In this document: positions 7,485 through 13,455 of the stretch, in pieces | Numbering within the stretch: the stretch's first letter is position 1 | Layout: every line of letters begins with the position of its first letter | The notes under the pieces: model-generated | Databases searched by the model: none | Told to the model about the DNA's origin: nothing | Seen by the model: the letters and a program-made list of their open reading frames with translations, nothing else | Made by a program: the position numbers and the translations under genes | NCBI RefSeq assembly: GCF_900095285.1 | Contig: NZ_LT607734.1 | Span: 1,426,001-1,490,000 of the forward strand | DNA length: 64,000 bases | Origin: Fusobacterium gastrosuis | GTDB lineage: Bacteria; Fusobacteriota; Fusobacteriia; Fusobacteriales; Fusobacteriaceae | Direction: 5' to 3'

Positions 7485-7649
7485 ATGTTTACTTTTATAG
7501 ATTTAAAAAAATTACTAATAGACAAAAGAATAACTTTCACTAAATTAGCAAAATTAGATGGAAGAAGTAGACAATATTTATTTAAGGAATGCAAAGCTGA
7601 AAATAAAAAAGTATTATTTGAACTATATGAAATATTATTAAAAATTTAA
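7485..7649 (+). CDS. Cro-sized small regulator
   Basis: 54 residues from the ATG at 7485 (TGAGGTGAT upstream); a longer frame starts inside the promoter and is rejected. The sequence FIDLKKLLIDKRITFTKLAK followed by DGRSRQYLFKE looks like a minimal helix-turn-helix with a turn-recognition pair, and the size and position (first gene after the operator-controlled rightward promoter) match Cro. Assignment as Cro is inference from context. Confidence 0.55.
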   Translation: MFTFIDLKKLLIDKRITFTKLAKLDGRSRQYLFKECKAENKKVLFELYEILLKI

Positions 7650-7666
7650 TTTTTTTATACCTTAAG

Positions 7667-7680
7667 TTGATATTTATCAA
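7667..7680. promoter_or_regulatory. Repressor operator copy 5
   Basis: TTGATATTTATCAA has a perfect TTGATA/TATCAA inverted repeat and the same spacing as the other operators. It lies 28 bp before a small membrane-protein gene; the downstream -10 is weak. Confidence 0.5.
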
Positions 7681-7708
7681 TAAAAATCGTAAATGAATAG
7701 GAGCGAAA

Positions 7709-7888
7709 ATGTTAAATAAATTATTAGATATATATATTGCTATATTACTTATGATATTAAATTTCTTATGTATTGGTGATATACTAATCTTTTTTTTAGA
7801 AAAAAATATTATTTTAGCAATATTTTTTTCTTTTATAGAAATAGGAATATTATTAATGAGTTTTGGCTTTATTAAAAATATACTTTAA
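7709..7888 (+). CDS. 59-residue two-span membrane protein
   Basis: ATG at 7709 with AGGAG 8 nt upstream. Two hydrophobic segments (IYIAILLMILNFLCI and IILAIFFSFIEIGILLMSF) separated by a short charged turn (LEKN). The size is below usual gene-calling limits. It lies between the Cro-like gene and a hypothetical gene in the rightward early operon and has repressor operator copy 5 in front of it. Function unknown. Confidence 0.55.
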   Translation: MLNKLLDIYIAILLMILNFLCIGDILIFFLEKNIILAIFFSFIEIGILLMSFGFIKNIL

Positions 7889-7906
7889 TAACAAAGGGGT
7901 AAAAAT

Positions 7907-8161
7907 ATGAAAGAAGAAAGTAAAAAAATATTTCTAGAATTTGTTAAAGGAAAAGAGGGGAGAAAAGTTAAAAGACTTTTATTAGCAAAATTTGAATTTA
8001 TTGGAGATATAAAAGAGTTTAAATTTGATATGACCCAAGAAGAAATACAAAAAGTCCAAGATAGTTTGAAAGTAAAATGTGAAACTATTGTAGCTTATAT
8101 AGGTGAAGAACCAAAAACAGATGAAGAAATAGAAAAAATGTACTACCCACATCATGAGTAG
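7907..8161 (+). CDS. Hypothetical early phage protein
   Basis: 84 residues, ATG after AAGGGG. Basic N-terminal half (VKGKEGRKVKRLLLAKFEF) and acidic C-terminal half (GEEPKTDEEIEKMYYPHHE). No recognised domain. Last rightward gene of the segment begun at 7485. Confidence 0.55.
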   Translation: MKEESKKIFLEFVKGKEGRKVKRLLLAKFEFIGDIKEFKFDMTQEEIQKVQDSLKVKCETIVAYIGEEPKTDEEIEKMYYPHHE

Positions 8162-8172
8162 TACATACGAAA

Positions 8173-8403
8173 TTACTTAATTACTTTTAACGGCGTATAA
8201 CCTTTACTTGTAGCTGATTGTATAGCTAGTTCTAATTCTCCAAACATTCCAAGATTGATATAGTTTGTTGATTTTCCATCAAGTATTTCTTGTAATGTCT
8301 TTTCATCGAAATTATCTAAATGAACAGCATACAGTTTATATTCTCCGTTAACAAGATTTTTAGATACTGCATAAGTTTGTGAACGAGGATAAAATTTAAA
8401 CAT
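8173..8403 (-). CDS. Hypothetical protein of the alternating-strand block
   Basis: 76 residues from the ATG at 8403 (AGGAGG 8 nt upstream); a GTG three codons earlier would overlap that site. Sequence FYPRSQTYAVSKNLVNGEYK then LDNFDEKTLQEILDG looks like a small alpha/beta domain. Divergent from the 69-residue gene at 8515, with which it shares an intergenic region that carries the leader motif described separately. Confidence 0.55.
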   Translation of the reverse strand: MFKFYPRSQTYAVSKNLVNGEYKLYAVHLDNFDEKTLQEILDGKSTNYINLGMFGELELAIQSATSKGYTPLKVIK

Positions 8404-8479
8404 ATTTTCCACCTCCTTTATGTTTTTGTTTTTGTGGTGATTACATTATAGCATAAAAGGTTGGTAAATATAATAAAAA

Positions 8480-8491
8480 TGGATAGACTTC
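8480..8491 (+). repeat. Leader motif copy A
   Basis: TGGATAGACTTC, starting 5 nt after a plus-strand TATAAT (8469-8474) and therefore near a transcript 5' end. Two closer copies occur at 8971 and 9501. Confidence 0.5.
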
Positions 8492-8514
8492 AACTATGAA
8501 AAGGTGGTGAAAAC

Positions 8515-8724
8515 ATGAAAGAAGAAAGTAGAAAATCTGAGATGGAAGAAGATAGATTATTTTTAAAAAAAAGATTAATTTGTTTAGCATTAGCTGAAAT
8601 TTATAAAGAAATGGCAAATGTAGGATATAGACCTTATTTAATAGAAGAGGCAGAAGAGATGTCAGGAAAGTTGAAAGAGTATATTTTCCAAATTTATAAT
8701 AAAAGGCTCAATATAGAGCCTTAA
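8515..8724 (+). CDS. Small helical protein, paralogue of the gene at 9013
   Basis: 69 residues, all-helical in appearance (FLKKRLICLALAEIYKEM, then YLIEEAEEMSGKLKEYIFQ, ending in IYNKRL). The pattern of an aliphatic helix, YxE, GY, IEE and IYNxxL also occurs in the 62-residue protein at 9013, so the two are probably related. AAGGTGG ribosome site. Each is divergent from a small leftward gene. Function unknown. Confidence 0.55.
   Translation: MKEESRKSEMEEDRLFLKKRLICLALAEIYKEMANVGYRPYLIEEAEEMSGKLKEYIFQIYNKRLNIEP
8703..8722 (-). terminator. Terminator shared by convergent genes
   Basis: AAGGCTC/GAGCCTT stem followed by TTTTATT in the leftward direction, just past the end of the Hfq-like gene; it overlaps the last codons of the rightward gene. 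Confidence 0.6.
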
Positions 8725-8729
8725 AGATA

Positions 8730-8903
8730 TTAATTTATTTCTTTGATTTCAATAATAGCAGTTTTTAAAATATATCTTTTTTTGTCATCAGTACCAATTT
8801 CTATACAATCATCATCAATTTTATAAATATGACCTTGTATAGTGCTGCCATTGATAAGTATGATTTCTGCTTCTCTGAACTCGAATAAATCTTTTAATAG
8901 CAT
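8730..8903 (-). CDS. Hfq/Sm-like small RNA-binding protein, copy 1 (putative)
   Basis: 57 residues from the ATG at 8903 (ATGGAGG upstream). The core AEIILINGSTIQGHIYKID follows the Sm1 pattern of Hfq (hydrophobic-L-x-NG-xx-hydrophobic-x-G-x-I-xxx-D), and RYILKTAIIEIKEI sits where Hfq has the Sm2 segment YKHAI. Size is that of a bare Sm domain without tails. Hfq-type rings bind U- and A-rich RNA; no structural or search evidence was available here, and other small beta-barrels could look similar. A second, diverged copy is encoded 320 bp away. Confidence 0.5.
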   Translation of the reverse strand: MLLKDLFEFREAEIILINGSTIQGHIYKIDDDCIEIGTDDKKRYILKTAIIEIKEIN

Positions 8904-8970
8904 AATAATAACCTCCATAATTTTATAATTTGTTGCAAGTATATTATAACATATTGGAGTTATTATAAAA

Positions 8971-8995
8971 TGGTTAGACTTCCATTCAAAAAGTC
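8971..8995 (+). repeat. Leader motif copy B
   Basis: TGGTTAGACTTCCATTCAAA plus AAGTC; GACTT/AAGTC can pair into a short hairpin. It lies directly after an AT-rich plus-strand -10 (TATTATAAAA) and 18 bp before the 62-residue gene. Nearly identical to copy C. Confidence 0.6.
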
Positions 8996-9012
8996 GAAAG
9001 GAAAAATTAAAA

Positions 9013-9201
9013 ATGAAAAAAGAAATTAAAATAAGAAAATCAACACTTTGTAAAATTATTTCTAATTTGTATTTAGAATTAGAAGAAGTTGAAAAAGGAT
9101 ATGGTCTAGATATAGAAAAAAGAGGATTAATTTTTGAAGAAATTTCAACTTTTTTAAAAATATACAATGAAATTTTAGAAGAAGAAAAAAGCCTGTATTA
9201 A
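9013..9201 (+). CDS. Small helical protein, paralogue of the gene at 8515
   Basis: 62 residues, charged and helical (STLCKIISNLYLELEEVEK, then GYGLDIEKRGLIFEEISTF, ending LKIYNEILEEEKSLY). Resembles the 69-residue protein at 8515 in its YxEL, GY, IE and IYNxxL positions. Weak ribosome site (CGAAAGGAAAAA). Divergent from Hfq-like copy 1 and convergent with copy 2; its 3' end carries a bidirectional terminator. Function unknown. Confidence 0.5.
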   Translation: MKKEIKIRKSTLCKIISNLYLELEEVEKGYGLDIEKRGLIFEEISTFLKIYNEILEEEKSLY

Positions 9202-9208
9202 CAGGCTT
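9189..9208 (-). terminator. Terminator shared by convergent genes
   Basis: AAGCCTGT/ACAGGCTT hairpin followed by TTTTTT in the leftward direction, ending the Hfq-like copy 2 transcript. Confidence 0.65.
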
Positions 9209-9219
9209 AAATAAAAATA

Positions 9220-9429
9220 CTAAAAACTAATAACTTTAAATTCTGTTTTTTTAAGCTCTTCTAAAGGGATAAATTCTTTAAGTGCAGTTTTAAAAATATA
9301 AGAAGACCCATTTTCTGTTTCCAATTCTAAAACATCATTAAAAATGTTTGTTAGTTTTCCAGAAACTGAAGAGCCATCTAGCAAAATAAGTTCAATTTTT
9401 TTAGTTTTATACTTATTTACTAAATCCAT
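9220..9429 (-). CDS. Hfq/Sm-like small protein, copy 2 (putative)
   Basis: 69 residues, GAGG-type ribosome site. Core KIELILLDGSSVSGKLTNIF then SYIFKTALKEFIPL aligns by eye with copy 1 (LxxGSxxxGxI and the YIxKTAxxE segment), with a slightly longer N-terminus and a 15-residue C-terminal tail. Upstream is a leftward TATAAT (complement of 9471-9476) and leader motif copy C on the other strand. Duplication of this gene with its divergent control region is apparent. RNA binding is inferred only. Confidence 0.5.
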   Translation of the reverse strand: MDLVNKYKTKKIELILLDGSSVSGKLTNIFNDVLELETENGSSYIFKTALKEFIPLEELKKTEFKVISF

Positions 9430-9500
9430 ATTAATAACCTCCTTTCTCGTGTGTGATTATCTGCAAATATATTATACATTAAGGAGTTATTAAATAAAAG

Positions 9501-9525
9501 TGGTTAGACTTCCACTCAAAAAGTC
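9501..9525 (+). repeat. Leader motif copy C
   Basis: TGGTTAGACTTCCACTCAAA plus AAGTC, differing from copy B at one base in 25. Here no protein gene follows; the branched RNA candidate and the tRNA do. Confidence 0.6.
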
Positions 9526-9540
9526 CAAGAAAAGCTAGCA

Positions 9541-9598
9541 GTAAGGATAGAGTTCCAGAATGGAGTAAGGTTATGACCGAGCAGTCTTTTATCCTTAC
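9541..9598 (+). ncRNA. Branched structured RNA candidate
   Basis: A perfect 9-bp closing stem GTAAGGATA (9541-9549) / TATCCTTAC (9590-9598) encloses two small hairpins: TCCA/TGGA (9554-9564) and GGT/ACC (9569-9578). The result is a three- or four-way junction of about 58 nt, 6 nt before the tRNA. It has no T-arm and is not a tRNA. It may be co-transcribed with the tRNA from the control region containing leader motif C. Confidence 0.5.
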
Positions 9599-9604
9599 AC
9601 TTGT

Positions 9605-9677
9605 GGGAATGTAGCTAAATTTGGGAGAGCATTTGCCTTTGGAGCAAAAGATGTAGGTTCAAATCCTACCATTCCCG
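9605..9677 (+). tRNA. Phage tRNA, anticodon UUG by position (tRNA-Gln)
   Basis: A 73-nt cloverleaf: acceptor GGGAATG/CATTCCC with discriminator G, a D-arm with GCT/AGC and the GG of its loop, an anticodon stem TTTGC/GCAAA with 7-nt loop CTTTGGA, a short variable region, and a T-arm GTAGG/CCTAC with loop TTCAAAT. Loop position gives anticodon UUG (Gln). The 3' CCA is not encoded (ACA follows). The weak D-stem and G at position 37 are unusual, so identity is less sure than the existence of a tRNA. Confidence 0.75.
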
Positions 9678-9682
9678 ACATC

Positions 9683-9920
9683 TTAACTAGTTAAATTTTT
9701 TCTTTGTTTTTTATGAAAAATAAAGCATTTAACGGCTCCCCTCTAACATTCAGGTACTTGCGAGGAAAGAATGGATAAATGATAGCTGAGGGGAAATGTT
9801 AGATGAAAATTGAATGATAAAAAATACTAGTTACACTAGTTAATAAGCAATTAGTAATAAAACATTGAAATTAAATAAAAAAATATAAATACTAGTTAAT
9901 TTAGTAAGTTTACTAGTTAA
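9683..9920. repeat. ACTAGTTAA iteron-like repeats
   Basis: ACTAGTTAA occurs at 9686-9694 (in the perfect palindrome TTAACTAGTTAA), 9835-9843, 9891-9899 and 9912-9920, with an ACTAGTTAC variant at 9826-9834. Spacing is irregular. Such sites could bind an initiator or a regulator. Confidence 0.55.
9736..9803 (+). ncRNA. Possible H-type pseudoknot RNA
   Basis: CCCCTC (9738-9743) can pair with GAGGGG (9788-9793), and TAACATT (9744-9750) with AATGTTA (9795-9801). The pairings interleave rather than nest, which is the pseudoknot arrangement. Evidence is complementarity only. Confidence 0.35.
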
Positions 9921-9922
9921 TA

Positions 9923-9996
9923 ATCGACAGTTAACTAAAAATTGATGGTTGAACATTTTGTTAGCATCAACAAAATGATGAAAAATCGATAGTTGA
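9923..9996. repeat. ATYGAYRGTTRA repeats flanking a 9-bp hairpin
   Basis: Copies at 9923-9934, 9941-9952 and 9985-9996. Between the second and third lies CATTTTGTT/AACAAAATG (9954-9962 with 9969-9977), a perfect 9-bp stem with 6-nt loop. A distinct motif from ACTAGTTAA. Confidence 0.45.
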
Positions 9997-10022
9997 AATA
10001 TATTTATTACTTGAATTAGTGG

Positions 10023-10099
10023 TTGCAGTCTTAACGCTTGTCAAGGCTCTTAGGCTGTAATCGCTAATTGAATTAATAAAGAGAGATTGACAAGCTCTC
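10023..10099 (+). promoter_or_regulatory. Structured leader of the initiator gene
   Basis: TTGCAGTCTTA (10023-10033) can pair with TAGGCTGTAA (10051-10060). Alternatively CTTGTCAA (10037-10044) can pair with TTGACAAG (10087-10094), and GAGAG/CTCTC (10081-10099) forms a hairpin containing that last element. Mutually exclusive pairings suggest an attenuation- or antisense-type control. Confidence 0.35.
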
Positions 10100-10123
10100 C
10101 GAAACATGAAAGGGGATAAATAT

Positions 10124-10990
10124 ATGAGATATTCTATAACTTTAAATAATCAAAAATGTTTAGAATGGCAATTAAATGCTAATCAAGGGATTTTAGTTGC
10201 TTTATTAAATGAAGCTAGTTCTTGGGCTAAGGAAGAGATAATAAATAATAATGTTTATTATTTTGTATCAAGAAATCTTATTTTAAAAGAATTACCAATG
10301 TATTTTGAAAAAGCTGATACAGTTTATAGAAATCTAAGAATATTAGCAGAAAAAGGAATTATTGAATATATAAAACATAGAGGAATGGACTTAATAAGAT
10401 TAACTGAAAAAGGTAAAACATGGAATTTTTTAGATACGGAATCTGAAAATCAAAACTCGGAAAAAAATCCGAGTAAATTCGGAAAAAAATCCGAAAATAA
10501 CTCGGAAAAAAATCCGACAAATAAAGATACTAATATACAAAAAGATATAAATAAAAATATTAAAGAAAAAATAAATAAAAAAGAAAAGACGCTTTATATA
10601 GCTTTCAATGAAAATGAAAGAATAAAAAAAGAAAATGAAGCAAAAGAACTTATAAAAAATTCTAAATTTTCAGAGGAAGCAAAAGAAAAAATTATTTATT
10701 GGTGGTTTTTTGTAAAACCTAAAGCTATAAAGAAAAAATTAGCTGGCAATATATCTTTAACAAGACTTTTAGAAAGGGATTATATTTTTAATAGTCCTTA
10801 TTTAAGCGAGTTTATACAACTAGCAGAAGAAAGATTATGGCAAGATTTATTGCCTACTTGTTGGGATAATTTTATAAAAAATAAACAAATAAACGAAAAA
10901 TTAAAATCTAAATCCGAAGAAAAAAGAATAAACCACCAGACAACAGGAGCAGTAAAAATAAAGCCTGATTCTTGGTGGGAAGATTTATAA
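10124..10990 (+). CDS. Phage replication initiator with N-terminal winged helix
   Basis: 288 residues from the ATG at 10124 (AAAGGGG 8 nt upstream; an earlier in-frame ATG at 10106 has no site). Residues ~1-100 look like a winged helix-turn-helix (FVSRNLILKELPMYFEKADT, YRNLRILAEKGIIEYIK), as in phage replisome organisers. A low-complexity linker with SEKNP repeats covers residues ~110-145, and the C-terminal ~140 residues are helical and basic, ending in SWWEDL. A DnaC-like loader follows at 10 bp, as in phage lambda O/P-type pairs. The linker DNA carries iterons. It probably binds the origin and recruits the host helicase. Confidence 0.75.
   Translation: MRYSITLNNQKCLEWQLNANQGILVALLNEASSWAKEEIINNNVYYFVSRNLILKELPMYFEKADTVYRNLRILAEKGIIEYIKHRGMDLIRLTEKGKTWNFLDTESENQNSEKNPSKFGKKSENNSEKNPTNKDTNIQKDINKNIKEKINKKEKTLYIAFNENERIKKENEAKELIKNSKFSEEAKEKIIYWWFFVKPKAIKKKLAGNISLTRLLERDYIFNSPYLSEFIQLAEERLWQDLLPTCWDNFIKNKQINEKLKSKSEEKRINHQTTGAVKIKPDSWWEDL
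10456..10517. repeat. Intragenic iterons (putative phage origin)
   Basis: Three copies of a palindromic unit YTCGGAAAAAAATCCGAR: 10456-10473, 10478-10495 and 10501-10517, at 22-23 bp pitch (about two helical turns), inside the initiator's linker coding region. A degenerate half-copy (ACGGAATCTGA) precedes them. The middle copy is read in a different reading frame from the outer two, so the DNA, not the protein, is conserved. The arrangement parallels the lambda origin within gene O. Confidence 0.65.
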
Positions 10991-11000
10991 GGGGGGAATT

Positions 11001-11819
11001 ATGGAAACTATATTAAATTCTTGTCAAGATGTTTTTCAAAAAGTGATTAGAAATTTAGGTAAAAATATAGATTTTACCCCTAAATATATAAACGGCAGAT
11101 ATGACAAGCACAAATGCCCAAATTGTGGTGAAGTCTTAATTTGGGAAGATGAACAAGGAATTGAACATTTTGAAGAGTGCAATTGTAGAAGAAAAGCAAG
11201 ATTTCAAGCTAAGTCTAAGAGATTTGAAAAACTTTCTATAATTGACAGAGAAGAAAACAAAAATACATTCCAAAATGCCGTATTAACCACAGATACAGAA
11301 AAAAACATATATGAAAGAGCTAAAAAATTCTGCGATGGATTTGAAAAGTTCAAGAATATAAAAAAGGGGATGATGTTTTACGGAACGACTGGAGCAGGGA
11401 AAACATATCTAGCAAACTGTATTTGCAATGAATTAAAAGCTAAAGGATACACTGTCCTAAGTTTTAATTTAAGCGGATATCTAAGGCTACTAGAAGACAA
11501 TTTTAAAACAAATGAAAATATAGAATCTTCTATGTTGGAAGCAGTTAAAAATTGTGATTTGTTGTTTATAGATGATTTGGGAGCAGAACAAATAAACAGA
11601 AGAAATAATGAGGGTGTAAGTTGGAGAGAAGAGAAAATATTTAATCTAATTGATACAAGAGATAGAGCAGGGAAGCCATTAATCCTGACAACTAATTTTG
11701 AACCTGAAACATTAAGAAGACATTTAGAAAATAACGGAATAAATAGAATTTATAGCAGAATAGCAGGATTGACAAGTCCAGTGCAAATGAATTTTAAAGA
11801 TAGGAGGATTGAAGAATGA
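11001..11819 (+). CDS. DnaC/IstB-like helicase loader ATPase
   Basis: 272 residues with strong GGGGGG ribosome site. An N-terminal zinc ribbon (KCPNCGEVLIW...EECNCRRKAR, residues ~35-70) precedes an AAA+ module: Walker A FYGTTGAGKTYLANC (~128-142), Walker B CDLLFIDDLGAEQ (~187-199), sensor LILTTNFEPE and an arginine-finger region NRIYSRIAGL. This is the standard phage DnaC/DnaI plan, loading replicative helicase at the origin with the upstream initiator. Its stop overlaps the next start (ATGA). Confidence 0.88.
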   Translation: METILNSCQDVFQKVIRNLGKNIDFTPKYINGRYDKHKCPNCGEVLIWEDEQGIEHFEECNCRRKARFQAKSKRFEKLSIIDREENKNTFQNAVLTTDTEKNIYERAKKFCDGFEKFKNIKKGMMFYGTTGAGKTYLANCICNELKAKGYTVLSFNLSGYLRLLEDNFKTNENIESSMLEAVKNCDLLFIDDLGAEQINRRNNEGVSWREEKIFNLIDTRDRAGKPLILTTNFEPETLRRHLENNGINRIYSRIAGLTSPVQMNFKDRRIEE

Positions 11820-12154
11820 GAAAATTAAAAAATTGCATTAAACATTTAAAAGAAGAAACTGAAAGTTGGTATTTTAACAACAGACATTTATACACTGGTG
11901 AAAATATTAAGAATCTACTTTATGGAGTTTACAGATATTGTGATTATATTATAGTGTATGGTGCATTTTACGATGAAGATTTAAAAAGACATATTGAACA
12001 TATATCTATTAGTCATACGAGTTATAAAGCTTTGGACAGAAATAATATAAATAAAAAAATTAGATATATTATTAAAAATTTTATTGGAGATAATTATGAA
12101 ATTGATTCACAACAAACAACAAATTTAGTATTGAATATATACGAAAAAGCATAG
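11816..12154 (+). CDS. Hypothetical replication-region protein
   Basis: 112 residues, translationally coupled to the loader gene by an ATGA overlap and AGGAGG site. Contains aromatic-rich segments (SWYFNNRHLYTGENIKNLLY, YRYCDYIIVYGAFYDED) and a helical end. No family recognised. It may be a phage-specific replication accessory factor by position only. Confidence 0.55.
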   Translation: MRKLKNCIKHLKEETESWYFNNRHLYTGENIKNLLYGVYRYCDYIIVYGAFYDEDLKRHIEHISISHTSYKALDRNNINKKIRYIIKNFIGDNYEIDSQQTTNLVLNIYEKA

Positions 12155-12241
12155 GACCATTTAATTGAAAAAAATAGACAAAAATAATAAAAATATTGAA
12201 AATAAAAGAAAAAATACAGGACCACATAGGAGTGATAAAAA

Positions 12242-12802
12242 ATGATAGTAAAAAAAATCCAAAACAGAGACGATTGGAGAAAATTCGTCACAAAAATAAA
12301 TAAGGAAGCAGGAGTTGTGTTTAATGCTGGAAAGCTACATACAACAGATGCTTGTAAAGGATATATAGTAAGTCTTGTAAAAAAGTTAAGAGAAGAAATA
12401 ACGATTGCTAAAAAAGAGCTTGCAGTCGAAAGCATGCTAGTTGAGCATTATTCAGAAGAGAAAAATAAAATAAAAGAAAAATGCAATAAATTAGAAGTAG
12501 AAATTGCAAATGCTGATAACTGCAAGGCTCTTTACAAAGAAATAGATAAACTTAATGAAGAGATTGAGTTTAAGAACAAAGAAATCTCTATAAACAAAGA
12601 AAATATTAAAGCTCTTAATAGTAAGATAACAGAACTTAGGAAAGAAAATTTTGAACAATCTAATTTTAAAGCAGGCTTTATATTGGAAGCCCAAAATAAT
12701 AAAACTGAATTAGAATTGCAAAAGCTATATAAAAAATCATTTGCTGGAGCGTTGGTTGTATCTGTGATAATAAATATATTATTAGTTTGGGGAAATGTAT
12801 GA
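12242..12802 (+). CDS. Coiled-coil protein with C-terminal membrane anchor
   Basis: 186 residues. Residues ~45-140 are a long charged coiled coil (EEITIAKKELAVES, KEIDKLNEEIEFKNKEIS), and the last 22 residues are one hydrophobic span (FAGALVVSVIINILLVWGNV). AGGAGTG ribosome site. Stop overlaps the resolvase start (ATGA). An anchored coiled coil in a replication operon might tether phage DNA or protein to the membrane; this is inference. Confidence 0.6.
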   Translation: MIVKKIQNRDDWRKFVTKINKEAGVVFNAGKLHTTDACKGYIVSLVKKLREEITIAKKELAVESMLVEHYSEEKNKIKEKCNKLEVEIANADNCKALYKEIDKLNEEIEFKNKEISINKENIKALNSKITELRKENFEQSNFKAGFILEAQNNKTELELQKLYKKSFAGALVVSVIINILLVWGNV

Positions 12803-13161
12803 AACAAGAATTTATAATTCCATTTAGACCAGATAGCGTAAATAGCCACTGGCAGAGAGGAAGAGGAAATATAGTTTTTGTTAGCAAAAAAGGAAAAGAA
12901 TTTAGGGATAATGTGAAGTGGTTTATGTTATCTAAGAAAATTAAAAAATATACTGGAGATATAGAAGTGTCTATACAACTATTTTTTAAATCTAAAAGGG
13001 ATTTAGATGTAGACAATTACTTTAAATCTATTTTAGATTCTTTAAATGGTATTTTATGGATAGACGATAAGCAAATCCAGAAAATAAGTGCTGTTAAAAA
13101 TATAGGCACAAGTAAAAAAGATTATTTTATAATTACAGTTATGGAGTATAAAAAATCTTAA
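12799..13161 (+). CDS. rusA: RusA-like Holliday junction resolvase
   Basis: 120 residues from the ATG at 12799, which overlaps the previous stop; a longer TTG-started frame is rejected. IIPFRPDSVNSHWQRGRG at the start, the acidic catalytic cluster RDLDVDNYFKSILDSLNG (residues ~65-82) and WIDDKQIQKI are the RusA signature. The enzyme cuts four-way junctions made during phage recombination, matching the SSB and annealing protein in the leftward early operon. Confidence 0.88.
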   Translation: MKQEFIIPFRPDSVNSHWQRGRGNIVFVSKKGKEFRDNVKWFMLSKKIKKYTGDIEVSIQLFFKSKRDLDVDNYFKSILDSLNGILWIDDKQIQKISAVKNIGTSKKDYFIITVMEYKKS

Positions 13162-13280
13162 ATTCTATTTTAAGGCTTAAATCTTATTTTAAAGCGTTCT
13201 AATAACAAAGACAATAAATATATTCAAAAAAGTTTTAAAACGATTTTTAGAGGTATAATATTAAATAATAAAGGTGGAAA

Positions 13281-13442
13281 ATGATTTACAAATGTAAGAA
13301 ATGTAAAAAATTTTTAGCAAACATAAGAAGTCAAAATTTAATGACTCTTAAGGGTAAAAGTATAGAATTTACAGAAGATAGTATAATTATCAAATGTAAA
13401 TGTGGAGAAGAAAATATAATAAAGTTAAAAAGAGAGGATTAA
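13281..13442 (+). CDS. Com-like zinc-finger protein
   Basis: 53 residues, AAAGGTGG ribosome site, with TATAAT at 13254-13259 upstream. CKKC near the start and CKCG near the end (residues ~5-8 and ~39-42) form a four-cysteine zinc knuckle in the layout of phage Mu Com and its many small phage relatives. Mu Com is an RNA-binding translational activator of mom; no mom-like gene is adjacent here, so the role is open. It ends at a terminator facing the leftward cassette. Confidence 0.6.
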   Translation: MIYKCKKCKKFLANIRSQNLMTLKGKSIEFTEDSIIIKCKCGEENIIKLKRED

Positions 13443-13455
13443 CCTCTCTTTTCAT
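13426..13455. terminator. Bidirectional terminator between convergent units
   Basis: AAAAAGAGAGG/CCTCTCTTTT hairpin with an ATTAA loop; T-rich on both strands. Separates the replication operon from the leftward cassette. Confidence 0.75.

Larger units (their letters stand above)
9678..10123 (+). other. Repeat-rich non-coding region between tRNA and initiator gene
   Basis: About 450 bp with no credible coding frame. It contains TTAACTAGTTAA-type repeats, a possible pseudoknot, three ATYGAYRGTTRA repeats around a hairpin, and a structured leader just before the initiator gene. The composition suggests a control and/or origin region. Confidence 0.5.

Noticed and set aside
8904..9167. Long leftward frame extending Hfq-like copy 1 upstream
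   Set aside because: It overlaps the divergent control region and the opposite gene; the ATG at 8903 with ATGGAGG is the credible start.
10436..10520. Protein-level repeat SEKNP as a functional motif
   Set aside because: The repeated DNA changes reading frame between copies, so the peptide repeat is a by-product of DNA iterons.
12158..12243. TTG-started 26-codon lysine-rich frame before the coiled-coil gene
   Set aside because: Low-complexity sequence in an A-rich gap, weak start; not enough support.
13300..13320. Mu-like mom modification system suggested by the Com-like protein
   Set aside because: No mom-like acetyltransferase gene is adjacent or elsewhere in the visible prophage.
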